Positions 26,938 to 35,506 of a DNA stretch of 64,000 nt are shown in pieces (positions within the stretch are counted from its first letter, which is position 1; every line of letters starts with the position of its first letter). Made by a program: the position numbers and the translations under genes. The stretch is from NCBI GenBank assembly GCA_020639155.1, contig JACKHF010000002.1, positions 930,001-994,000 of the forward strand, read 5' to 3'. This DNA is from Phycisphaeraceae bacterium. Lineage in GTDB: Bacteria; Planctomycetota; Phycisphaerae; Phycisphaerales; UBA1924. The notes under the pieces are model-generated. The model saw nothing but the letters and a program-made list of their open reading frames with translations. It was not told the origin of the DNA and did no database searches.

Positions 26938-27678
26938 CTATCGGTTTGAGCCCGAGAAGTGGTAATCGGGACTGCGTTCTTCTGCAGTAACCTCGGTCTC
27001 CATGACAACTACACGCCGGTTGTTTGCTGTCTCAGGTCCACGAAGGGCCTGGGGCTCTGTATCGCCAAAGCTCTGCACAGCAAGCGTGCGAGGGTCAACC
27101 CCGCATTCATTGACCAGATAATCACGAACGGCGAGAGCCCGCTTGAATGAGAGTGTCATAGCATCCATGCCGCTGGCAAGATCCTCGGTGCCGTAGGCGT
27201 GGCCTCGTATTTCGAATCGATTCGTCTTGCCCTTGATCTTCGGAGCAATCTGTGTTTGAAGCATTCTTTGCGCGGTCGCATCAATCTCAACCGAACCCGG
27301 GGCAAAGAGCATCGCTCCCCCAACGATAAACCGTTTCCCTTCGTCGATCACCTGCGTCTTTCTCTTCATACCCTCGGTATTGTTATCAACCGAGTTTTGT
27401 GATTGTGAAGTCTGTGGACTTGACTGCATCAAGGTATCGAGCACACTCGGAATTGAGTTCTCTGGCAGATCATCGGACGGGGAGTTCCCAAGACCATTCT
27501 GATACCCGAATGCTTCCTTGATCGCGTCCACAACCTTCTCGTATTCCTCGGGTTTCTTGAGCTCACTGAACGCGGCAAGCAGAATGAAGAAGCACAACAG
27601 CAGCGACATCATGTCGCCGTAGGTTAACACCCACTCGGGGATAGGCGGTGCCTGCGGTCCCTCTTTCTTCTTTGCCAT
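26938..27678 (-). CDS. motB: Flagellar stator protein MotB (OmpA domain)
   Basis: 246 aa. The stator's peptidoglycan-binding subunit. The single transmembrane helix WVLTYGDMMSLLLCFFILLA contains the proton-carrying Asp. The plug/linker follows, then an OmpA-like domain (NRFEIRGHAYGTED, LAVQSFGDTEPQALRGPETA, NNRRVVV). The ATG at 27678 starts one nucleotide after the motA stop; the 29-residue upstream extension of the frame is not MotB-like. Confidence 0.93.
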   Translation of the reverse strand: MAKKKEGPQAPPIPEWVLTYGDMMSLLLCFFILLAAFSELKKPEEYEKVVDAIKEAFGYQNGLGNSPSDDLPENSIPSVLDTLMQSSPQTSQSQNSVDNNTEGMKRKTQVIDEGKRFIVGGAMLFAPGSVEIDATAQRMLQTQIAPKIKGKTNRFEIRGHAYGTEDLASGMDAMTLSFKRALAVRDYLVNECGVDPRTLAVQSFGDTEPQALRGPETANNRRVVVMETEVTAEERSPDYHFSGSNR

Positions 27679-27679
27679 A

Positions 27680-28453
27680 TCAGGCTGCCTCTTTGTCTGC
27701 TGACTCGCGGAGCGAGGGCGGCAGGAACGTGAGGAGTTTGCTCTGCACAACGCGTGGGTTGTCACCGGACTGGATCGACATCACACCGGTCATGATAATT
27801 GTCTTGAACAACACCTCTTCAGATGCGCGAGCAGCCAGCTTTTCAGCAAGCGGCCCGGTGATCATGTTTGCGATCATTGCACCGTACAACGTCGTAATCA
27901 GAGCGACGGCCATACCCGGGCCGATCGCGGATGGATCGTCCATGTTGTTGAGCATCATGATCAGACCCATGAGGGTACCAATCATGCCGAATGCAGGCGC
28001 AAGACGCCCCATCGTGTCGAGCATGTACTTGCCCGACGAATGACGGTCCATCATTGCTTCGATCTCGGTTTCCATGATGGTCTTGATGAGATCTGGATCT
28101 GTCCCGTCAACAGCCATTTTGATGCCGCGAACAATGAACGGATCGTTCATGTTGGCGACATGATTTTCGAGACTGAGAATACCTTCCCGACGCGCGATCT
28201 CGGCGTACTTCACAAGGTCTGCAATGATCGACTTCGGATCGGGAGACGACCAGAACAATGCCTTCATGGCAACTGCATGCACTTTCAGAATCCTCGCAAG
28301 TGGAAAACATGCAAGAACAGCACCAGCAGTACCACCAATGACGACCATAATCGACATTGGATCAATCATTGATCCCAACTGGCCAGCCAGCAGGGCACTC
28401 GCGCACACCGCGACGACCGCAACCACAAGCCCGATGATGGTTCCTATATCCAC
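27680..28453 (-). CDS. motA: Flagellar stator protein MotA
   Basis: 257-aa stator subunit. It opens with a membrane helix (DIGTIIGLVVAVVAVCASAL), has family elements GSMIDPMSIMVVIGGTAGAV and MGRLAPAFGMIGTLMGLIMM with the functional Pro, and ends in a cytosolic tail. The start is GTG 28453, preceded by a GGAG Shine-Dalgarno 7 nt upstream; the longer frame adds 14 unlikely Cys-rich residues. First gene of the flagellar operon; the about 150 nt upstream should hold the operon promoter, but no sigma consensus could be recognised with confidence. Confidence 0.94.
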   Translation of the reverse strand: MDIGTIIGLVVAVVAVCASALLAGQLGSMIDPMSIMVVIGGTAGAVLACFPLARILKVHAVAMKALFWSSPDPKSIIADLVKYAEIARREGILSLENHVANMNDPFIVRGIKMAVDGTDPDLIKTIMETEIEAMMDRHSSGKYMLDTMGRLAPAFGMIGTLMGLIMMLNNMDDPSAIGPGMAVALITTLYGAMIANMITGPLAEKLAARASEEVLFKTIIMTGVMSIQSGDNPRVVQSKLLTFLPPSLRESADKEAA

Positions 28454-28605
28454 GCGGTATCTCCTGCTGCAAACACACCATGTGCAGCATTCCACGCGAG
28501 GTCATCGGTCCGTCTACACCGTCTCTTCAGCCTGTCCGCTTTGTACTGGGCGCAGTTCATGCGCTCCATCCGTTACAGGCAGCACAATCAGAACCCAATA
28601 CATTG

Positions 28606-29763
28606 TTACACTACCACACGATGGTCGAATCGCGAGAGCGGCAGCGGCGTTGGTTCACCATCGACAATCTCTGCGATCAGAGCCTGCGCGCATCGTGCAG
28701 CAAGTCCCATACCGTGGCCGTTGAACCCCGCGCACACCCAGGTGCGTCTCTCGTGATCGACCGGCCCCATCACTGGGAGGCCATCCGGCGTAAATGCCAT
28801 GATACCAGACCATCGTGCAACAACATCTGGTTCAGTAAGTCCAAGTGTTCGTGTGAGGAGTCGATGCAGGTCCGATTGCAACGGCCCCGTTGTCTGGTCA
28901 AGTGAAGTCTGCTCGTCCCGCTCGTGCTCCTTGCGACATCCACCAACAAGCACGAGACCGTCCGGCCCACATCTGATGTAATCGGCACCGCCACGCAGGT
29001 AATAACTGAAATCAAGCGAGATCTCTGGTGCTTTGATTGCGAGCATCTGCGCACGATTCGGCTCGATAGGGATATGTCTGTTGAGAATCGAACCGGAAGC
29101 CCACGCGTTTGTGCAGTGCACAACCTGCGAGCACTGCACATGCAATCCCTCGGCACGAACTTCCATGTGCCTGTCTGTTCGGACAATGTCATACACCTCG
29201 GCATTCTCAAGAATGCGGCCTTTGAGATGTGACGCAACCGTATCAACCACCATGCGAGAGTTGCAGCGCGCATCGTTGGGATTCACAAGCATTCCACGCA
29301 CGAGACCTGATCGCCAGAGCGCATCACTCCCGGACTCAACCCATCCAACATCAAATCCGTCATCCTGAAGCATTTGACGGGATTGGACTAGATCATGAAG
29401 TTCTCTATCAGTCTGCGCAACCAGAGCTGACGGTACATTTTCTATGGCATCGCCTGTGACCCTCTGACGAAGGATCGTGAGATTCTCCTCTGTCCAGCGC
29501 CACATTGTGCGAGCCAGATCGTGACCATACTCCCGCACCGCAGCAACATACGAATCCGCAGTGCCCCGCATGAGGTACCCCGCGTTCCGAGTGCTTGCGC
29601 CGCATCCGATACTTCCTCGGTCGATGACGATGACAGACAATCCACGCAACTCAAGCTCGATTGCAACAGACAAACCGCAGATGCCCGCGCCAATCACCGC
29701 AACATCGCATTGCAGTGTTTCCTTTGGTTTTCTGCGATTCCAGATACTAACTGTCATACGCAT
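28606..29763 (-). CDS. FAD-dependent amino-acid oxidoreductase (DAO family)
   Basis: 385 aa. N-terminal FAD-binding Rossmann motif VAVIGAGICGLSVAIELE, with the acidic ribose-binding strand end VIVIDRG, then the DAO-family ASTRNAGYL. The C-terminal FAD motif MGLAARCAQALIAEI follows FTPDGLPVMGP and CAGFNGHG. This is the pattern of D-amino-acid/sarcosine/gamma-glutamylputrescine oxidase-like enzymes; the substrate cannot be told. It precedes the flagellar operon on the same strand with about 150 nt between, and follows the glycerate kinase gene by about 30 nt, so it could be transcribed with glycerate kinase and the aminotransferase. Confidence 0.85.
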   Translation of the reverse strand: MRMTVSIWNRRKPKETLQCDVAVIGAGICGLSVAIELELRGLSVIVIDRGSIGCGASTRNAGYLMRGTADSYVAAVREYGHDLARTMWRWTEENLTILRQRVTGDAIENVPSALVAQTDRELHDLVQSRQMLQDDGFDVGWVESGSDALWRSGLVRGMLVNPNDARCNSRMVVDTVASHLKGRILENAEVYDIVRTDRHMEVRAEGLHVQCSQVVHCTNAWASGSILNRHIPIEPNRAQMLAIKAPEISLDFSYYLRGGADYIRCGPDGLVLVGGCRKEHERDEQTSLDQTTGPLQSDLHRLLTRTLGLTEPDVVARWSGIMAFTPDGLPVMGPVDHERRTWVCAGFNGHGMGLAARCAQALIAEIVDGEPTPLPLSRFDHRVVV

Positions 29764-29796
29764 ATCCTCGGCTTAAGCTTCCATTGTGAATACGAA

Positions 29797-31098
29797 TCAC
29801 TCGCGACATGATCGTATCGCGATCGCGATGTCGTTCACATTCGTGCCTGTCGAACCGCAACGGATCAGGCAATCATGCTTGTCCAGCAGCGAATAGGAAT
29901 CGTGAGATGCGATCGTTTGGTTCAGTCCTTGATCTGATGTGATGCTGCTCGCACAATCTCGATCGATGACAGCACCTGCAGCATCGGTCGGGCCATCAAT
30001 ACCGTCGGTTGCAAATACGATACATGCACCATCTGTTCTTCCCGTCCACGTCGATGCAACGTGCAATGCCGCTTCCTGGCATCGACCGCCCCTCCCGGTT
30101 GCTCCCTGTGTGTCGACCGTCGTTTCGCCTCCCCAGATTGCACACTCGTACTTTGTTGTGTGACTTTTGCAACCTTCGAGAAGCCAGCGCCCGATCGATT
30201 CGCCCCACGCTGACGCACTGCCAGTTACACCCGCTTCAACATCGCACACAAGGAATCCTGCATCAGCAAGGAAGGATATCGCAGCTTCGATCGCGTCGTT
30301 GTTGCTCGCGATGATGTGTGAAGAGACGCGTTCAAACCATACGGGACTTTGGTCAGATATCTCTTTCATCGTTTCGATGCGATTCCTCACTCGAGCCGAG
30401 GCATCGGTCTGGATCCTCCTCAGAATCATCATCGCGTCGTCGATCGCTGTTGTATCTGGCGCGAACGGCCCTGATGCGATTGCCGGCACGTCGTTTCCAA
30501 TGACATCGGACACAATCAGCACAACCAAGCGCTCGATCGATTGATTCTGATGCGCAAGTGCAGCCAGCTTGCCACCTTTGAGTTGTTCGCAGTGCTTCCG
30601 TACCGTGTTGATTTCCTCAATAGAACACCCTGCAGCGAGAAGTTCTCGTGTGATCTGCTGGAGATCATCGAGTGTGACACCATCGATCGGCAGTGCAAGA
30701 TGTGCCGAGCCGCCACCCGAGATCAGCACGAGCAGCGTGTGCGCATCGCAACTCACATCTGACACGAACGCTCTCACGTACTTCGAAGCTTCGACGTTTC
30801 TTTGTGTTGGCAATGGATGATCGGCCGGAAAAACCGTGACACGAGGATCAACCTGTTCTCCAGATGCGTGCTCGGGCGGCATGAGCACGACGGCACTCTG
30901 CAAACGAGTCCCAAGCACTTCAGATGCAGCCTGCATCATGCGTGCTGACGCTTTTCCAAATGAAACAACGCGCACAGATGAGTCTGAAACGTGCAATCTG
31001 ATCGCATCCGCAGTTCGCTGATACGGGTCCATCGATTCGATCACGTGCTGACGAGCACGCTCAAGCAAAACTGTAAGATCATCGTTTCTGCCTGGCAT
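29797..31098 (-). CDS. Glycerate 2-kinase (GckA/MOFRL family)
   Basis: 433 aa. Phosphorylates D-glycerate to 2-phosphoglycerate, linking glyoxylate/serine metabolism to glycolysis. N-terminal DUF4147 domain with SGGGSAHLALP and SDVIGNDVPAIASGPFAPD; C-terminal MOFRL domain with WGGETTVDTQGATGRGGRCQ and FATDGIDGPTDAAGA. The ATG at 31098 lies 4 nt after the aminotransferase stop; a TTG 21 nt upstream is less likely. The neighbouring aminotransferase and FAD oxidoreductase are compatible with an amino-acid/hydroxypyruvate route, but this is inference. Confidence 0.9.
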   Translation of the reverse strand: MPGRNDDLTVLLERARQHVIESMDPYQRTADAIRLHVSDSSVRVVSFGKASARMMQAASEVLGTRLQSAVVLMPPEHASGEQVDPRVTVFPADHPLPTQRNVEASKYVRAFVSDVSCDAHTLLVLISGGGSAHLALPIDGVTLDDLQQITRELLAAGCSIEEINTVRKHCEQLKGGKLAALAHQNQSIERLVVLIVSDVIGNDVPAIASGPFAPDTTAIDDAMMILRRIQTDASARVRNRIETMKEISDQSPVWFERVSSHIIASNNDAIEAAISFLADAGFLVCDVEAGVTGSASAWGESIGRWLLEGCKSHTTKYECAIWGGETTVDTQGATGRGGRCQEAALHVASTWTGRTDGACIVFATDGIDGPTDAAGAVIDRDCASSITSDQGLNQTIASHDSYSLLDKHDCLIRCGSTGTNVNDIAIAIRSCRE

Positions 31099-31102
31099 CG
31101 CA

Positions 31103-32293
31103 TCACGCCCAGTTCGCAAGCTGATGGCAAGCCTTGCGGATCGTGTCGTGATGCTTACAGAACGCGAAGCGCACGAGCCCCTTCGTCACTGCATGATCCT
31201 GACAGAACGACGAGGGCGGGATCGTTGCGATCCCAGCATCTGTGATCAGCTTCTGGCACACTTCGCGATCGTTCAACGAACCAAGTGACGGCATGCTGGA
31301 ATAATCCGCCATGACGAAGTACCCAGCGGGTGCATGAAAGACACCGAATCCGGCGCTCACGAGAGCTGCTGACAGCTCGTTGCGCATCATGCGGAGATGA
31401 TCGCGCAGTCGCGACACATGCGGCAACCCGGCGCTGATGATGCTCGCTGCAGCATGCTGTGTTGGCGTGTGCGTTGCAAACGTGAGAAACTGATGTGCTG
31501 AGCGGACTCCAGCACTCAGTTCAGCTGACGCAATCGTCCATCCAACCTTCCAGCCGGTCACCGAACAGGTCTTTCCGATGCTTGAACACACAACGGTTCG
31601 ATCTGCCATATCCTGAAGCGTCATCGGCGAGAGGTGCTCGGCAGAATCATCGAGCACGAGATGCTCGTACACCTCGTCTGAGATGAGAATCAGGTCGTGC
31701 TCACGGCAGATGCTCGCGATTGATTCGAGTTCGTCGCGCGAGAACACCTTACCCGTTGGATTGTGCGGGGTGTTGAGCACCATCGCCCTTGTACGAGGTG
31801 AGACAGCATTTCGTATCTGTTCTGGATCAAACTCGAACTGCCCCGTTGATCGATTCGGAGCAAGCTGGACAAACTTCGGGGTCACCCCCGCCATCGCGCA
31901 GCCCGCAAGATACGCGTCGTAGTACGGCTCCATCAGGATCACTTCATCGCCGGGCTCAAAGAGCCCGAGGAATATTGCCGCGAGTGCTTCCGTGCATCCC
32001 GTTGTCACTGTGACCTGCGACATTGGATCGACTTCAATGCCTGTGCGTTCTCTCCAGTCGTTTGCGATCGCGCTGACAAGCACAGGCTCGCCAGCGGATC
32101 GTGCATACTGGTTCTTTCCGACACTGCCAACACCAACCGCATCGATCATCGCCTGCTTGAGTTCGTCTGGACCGTCAAAGTCTGGAAAACCCTGCGAGAG
32201 ATTCACCGCGTTGTGCTCGTTGGCAAGGCGCGTCATCTCCGCGAAGATGGTTGTGCCGAACGGTGCAAAGCGGGATGCGATCTGTGCGTGCAT
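31103..32293 (-). CDS. PLP-dependent aminotransferase, class I/II
   Basis: 396 aa, fold-type I. Family patterns: NLSQGFPDFDGPDELKQAM near the N-terminus, TVTTGCTEALAAIFLGLFEP, NTPHNPTGKVFSRDELE (substrate-binding Asn), ISDEVYEHLV (Asp/Tyr), SIGKTCSVTGWKVGW (Schiff-base Lys) and a C-terminal RFAFCKH arginine. The N-terminal sequence resembles YbdL/kynurenine aminotransferase-like enzymes, which accept methionine, glutamine or kynurenine; the exact substrate is not determined. Upstream end of a probable three-gene operon with glycerate kinase and FAD oxidoreductase. Confidence 0.9.
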   Translation of the reverse strand: MHAQIASRFAPFGTTIFAEMTRLANEHNAVNLSQGFPDFDGPDELKQAMIDAVGVGSVGKNQYARSAGEPVLVSAIANDWRERTGIEVDPMSQVTVTTGCTEALAAIFLGLFEPGDEVILMEPYYDAYLAGCAMAGVTPKFVQLAPNRSTGQFEFDPEQIRNAVSPRTRAMVLNTPHNPTGKVFSRDELESIASICREHDLILISDEVYEHLVLDDSAEHLSPMTLQDMADRTVVCSSIGKTCSVTGWKVGWTIASAELSAGVRSAHQFLTFATHTPTQHAAASIISAGLPHVSRLRDHLRMMRNELSAALVSAGFGVFHAPAGYFVMADYSSMPSLGSLNDREVCQKLITDAGIATIPPSSFCQDHAVTKGLVRFAFCKHHDTIRKACHQLANWA

Positions 32294-32315
32294 GCGAAAT
32301 CTCAGTCAGGTTGCA

Positions 32316-32945
32316 TCACTTGTAGGTCTTGCCGTTGTGCATGATCCACCCGTCCTCATGCCAGCCCTTCGGATCGTGGTGCGTCCAGTGCATCGTGCCG
32401 CCCTGCTCGGACCACTCGTACTCGCCATAGATCACAACCTCGTCGCCCTCCTTGACAGGAACACGATCGGCGAGGTCAATGTTGTGCGCGATGAGCACGG
32501 TGTTGCCATCGGAAAGCTGGAGAATGAATCTCTGGTGCCGGCTGCCCTCGTTGTCATCGGGGAGGGTCTTGCGGACGCGTCCTGTGATCTCCATCTGAAG
32601 ATCGCTTGTGCCATTCTCGTATGCTTCTCTCACCTTTGCTGCTGATGCCTCTCTGATGCTCTGCGCGGACTGGGTTGCTGTGGTGGTTGGTGTCTGCTTT
32701 GGTTCGGACTTCTGCGCTTTGGTCGTTGTCGGCTGGGATGATGTTGAAGGTGCAGGGTCTGGTTGCGGTTTGGAGGTATTGCTCGCCGTCTGCGTCTGCT
32801 GGGTGGACTGCTGCTGGGTTTGTGCTGGCAGCCCCAGCTTTGCTCTGATCGTCGGATTCGCAAGCGCGAGCCCGATGAGCGCGACGACAATACCGCCGAT
32901 CGTGAGTTTCTGTTTGCCGCCCGGTTTACGCGATTGATCTGCCAT
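32316..32945 (-). CDS. Membrane-anchored DUF3465-like protein
   Basis: 209 aa. One N-terminal membrane helix (IGGIVVALIGLALANPTI), then a disordered Gln/Thr/Pro/Ser linker (residues about 38-95), then a folded C-terminal domain of about 105 residues with the DUF3465 pattern: TGRVRKTLPDDNEGSRHQRF, GNTVLIAHNIDLADRVPVKEGD, GEYEWSEQGGTMHWTHHDPK. The fold is OB-like and may bind nucleic acid or metal (many His), but no function is established to my knowledge. Divergent from the HerA-like gene (56 nt between starts), so the two share a promoter region. Confidence 0.75.
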   Translation of the reverse strand: MADQSRKPGGKQKLTIGGIVVALIGLALANPTIRAKLGLPAQTQQQSTQQTQTASNTSKPQPDPAPSTSSQPTTTKAQKSEPKQTPTTTATQSAQSIREASAAKVREAYENGTSDLQMEITGRVRKTLPDDNEGSRHQRFILQLSDGNTVLIAHNIDLADRVPVKEGDEVVIYGEYEWSEQGGTMHWTHHDPKGWHEDGWIMHNGKTYK

Positions 32946-33001
32946 TGTTGAGTATAGGTTGTTGGTGCCACTTTCGCGTCCATCTGCCCTAACCTATCCC
33001 C

Positions 33002-35506
33002 ATGTCCAGCACGCCCGATACCGTCCCCTCCGCTGCTGAGTTTGAGAAACTCGGCATGTTCTATCTCGGTCGCGAACTGCCGTCACTCGACGCGGACAGC
33101 GATGACCAGTCACCCACCAGAACACTGCTCTACGACTCGCGCGATCTTGTCACACACGCACTCTGCGTCGGCATGACCGGCAGCGGCAAGACCGGACTGT
33201 GCATGTGCCTGCTCGAAGAGGCAGCGATCGACGGGATCCCCGCGATCGTGATCGATCCGAAGGGTGATCTCTCGAACCTGCTTCTCACCTTCCCTGAACT
33301 GCAGCCCGAAGACTTCAGGCCGTGGATCAACGCCGATGACGCGCGACGAAAGGGAGTCTCGCAGGACGAATACGCAAAGAAGCAGGCCGATCTCTGGAAG
33401 AACGGACTCGGCAAGTGGGGACAGGACGGCGAACGCATCAAACGCCTGCGCGATGCGGCAGACTTCATGGTGTACACGCCAGGGTCCAGCTCCGGCATGC
33501 CGGTATCGGTACTGCGCTCGTTCGATCCACCAACCAGAGCGGTGATCGAAGATGCAGACCTGTATCGCGCAAAGGTCTCGGGCGCAGTGTCGAGTCTGCT
33601 CGGGCTGCTGAAAGTCGAGTCCGATCCTGTCACCGGTCCTGAACACATCTTCCTTTCAGCACTGCTCGATCACGAATGGCAACACGGGCGAACCATCACG
33701 CTCGCGGGATTGATCAGAGCAATCCAGCAGCCGCCCATCAGCCGCGTCGGTGTGATGGATCTTGAGATGTTCTTTCCCGAGAAGGACCGTGTCTCGCTTG
33801 CGATGAAACTGAACGCGCTTGTTGCCTCGCCCGCGTTCGCAGCATGGTCCGAAGGACCGGCGCTCGACATTGCAAACGCGCTCTACACACCCGAGGGCAA
33901 ACCGCGTATCGCGATCTTTTCTATTGCACATCTGAACGACGACGAACGCATGTTCTTCGTCTCAACACTGCTCCAGCGCGTGCTGGAATGGACGCGATCG
34001 CAGCCTGGCACGACAAGTCTTCGCGCACTTGTGTACATGGACGAGATTGCAGGGTACTGCCCGCCGGTTGCAAACCCGCCATCGAAGCAGCCGCTGCTCA
34101 CCCTGATGAAGCAGGCGCGCGCATTCGGCGTGGGCATCGTGCTTGCGACACAGAACCCCGTCGATTTGGATTACAAGGGACTCTCGAACGCGGGCACGTG
34201 GCTGATCGGTCGATTACAGGCAGAGCGCGACAAGCAGCGTCTGCTCGACGGGCTTGAGAGCGCAGCTGGCGGCTCTCTCGATCGCAGTGCGATCGACAAG
34301 GCAATCTCCGGCTTGCGCAGCCGAGTATTCCTCATGAACAATGTCCACGACGACGGGCCGGTGCTGTTCGAGACACGTTGGGCGATGTCCTATCTTCGCG
34401 GCCCGTTGACACGCGATCAGATCGGCACGCTGATGGAGTCAAAGAAGCAGGCGTTGCAACAGGCAAAGCCGGTGATCCAGCCCCCATCGCAGCCCGCTGT
34501 TGAATCAAGCCACAGCGATTCAAATCAGAAAGAGAACACTGACAAGGACATCACATTACCGCCCGTGCTGCCGAGCGAAGTCAGCCAGTTCTTTGTTGGT
34601 TCGAGATCGCGCAAGCCCGCAAAGGCTGAGCTGACGTATGTCCCGTCCGTCATCGGGAGCATTGGTGTGCATTACTCCGATGCGCGGCGCAAGGTTGATT
34701 ACGCCGATCGCATCATGATGCTGGTGCCGATGCAGGATGGACCGGTCCCAGTTGATTTCGACCACGCAGCACACATCGAACTGACCGAAGATGATCTCAC
34801 ACACGAACCCGATGAGAAGACCACGTTCCAGTCGTTCCCATCCGGAATCATCGACAAGTCCAGCGAGCGTGACTGGAAGAAGCAGTTCACCGACACCATC
34901 TACAGGAATCAGCGGCTCACAATCTTCACGAGCAAATCACTCAAACTCATCTCTGAGCCTGACGAATCGGAAGCAGCATTCCAGGCACGGCTCTCGCTTG
35001 CAGCCCGCGAGAAACGCGACGAACTCTCCGACGAGCTTCGCGGCAAGTACGGACCAAAGCTTGATGCACTGGAAGAGCGACTGCGCAAGGCAGAGCAGAA
35101 GATCGAGGTGCAAAAGTCGCAGGCACGCGGCGCGACAATGTCCGCAGTGATATCCGCTGGCGCTGCTGTGCTTGGTGCGTTTCTCGGAAGAAAGAAGATC
35201 AGTTCGTCCACCGTCACAAAGGCTGGAACAGCTGTTCGTGGCGCAAGTCGATCTGCACAAGAGGCTGGCGATGTGAAAAGAGCCAGGGAAGATGCCGAGG
35301 CGATCAAAGCGAAGCTCGAAGAACTGGAAGCAGAGTTCAAGGAGGAACTGAAGAACGTCGAGCAAGTGGTCGAGACGCTGGTGCAGGAAGTCGATCGCAT
35401 TGAGATCGCACCGAAGAAAACAAATATCGATGTGAGAATCGCTGCGCTGTGCTGGCTCGCGCACTGGAAACTGCCCGACGGCACACTGCAAGAAGCGTGG
35501 ACATGA
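33002..35506 (+). CDS. HerA/DUF87-like ATPase with C-terminal coiled coil
   Basis: 834-aa P-loop ATPase of the FtsK-HerA class. Walker A VGMTGSGKTGLCMCLLEEA, followed by the hallmark AIVIDPKGDLSNLLLTFPEL. Walker B and catalytic Glu lie in LRALVYMDEIAGYCPP, with sensor LATQNPVDLDYKGLSNAG and arginine-finger region IGRLQAERDKQRLL. After about residue 480 comes a linker, an unassigned domain, then a coiled coil with a hydrophobic glycine-rich hairpin (AVISAGAAVLGAFLGRKK) that may insert into a membrane. Proteins of this type are DNA/protein translocases; none of the usual partners (NurA, SIR2) is present. The stop overlaps the start of the glycosyltransferase gene (ATGA). Confidence 0.82.
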   Translation: MSSTPDTVPSAAEFEKLGMFYLGRELPSLDADSDDQSPTRTLLYDSRDLVTHALCVGMTGSGKTGLCMCLLEEAAIDGIPAIVIDPKGDLSNLLLTFPELQPEDFRPWINADDARRKGVSQDEYAKKQADLWKNGLGKWGQDGERIKRLRDAADFMVYTPGSSSGMPVSVLRSFDPPTRAVIEDADLYRAKVSGAVSSLLGLLKVESDPVTGPEHIFLSALLDHEWQHGRTITLAGLIRAIQQPPISRVGVMDLEMFFPEKDRVSLAMKLNALVASPAFAAWSEGPALDIANALYTPEGKPRIAIFSIAHLNDDERMFFVSTLLQRVLEWTRSQPGTTSLRALVYMDEIAGYCPPVANPPSKQPLLTLMKQARAFGVGIVLATQNPVDLDYKGLSNAGTWLIGRLQAERDKQRLLDGLESAAGGSLDRSAIDKAISGLRSRVFLMNNVHDDGPVLFETRWAMSYLRGPLTRDQIGTLMESKKQALQQAKPVIQPPSQPAVESSHSDSNQKENTDKDITLPPVLPSEVSQFFVGSRSRKPAKAELTYVPSVIGSIGVHYSDARRKVDYADRIMMLVPMQDGPVPVDFDHAAHIELTEDDLTHEPDEKTTFQSFPSGIIDKSSERDWKKQFTDTIYRNQRLTIFTSKSLKLISEPDESEAAFQARLSLAAREKRDELSDELRGKYGPKLDALEERLRKAEQKIEVQKSQARGATMSAVISAGAAVLGAFLGRKKISSSTVTKAGTAVRGASRSAQEAGDVKRAREDAEAIKAKLEELEAEFKEELKNVEQVVETLVQEVDRIEIAPKKTNIDVRIAALCWLAHWKLPDGTLQEAWT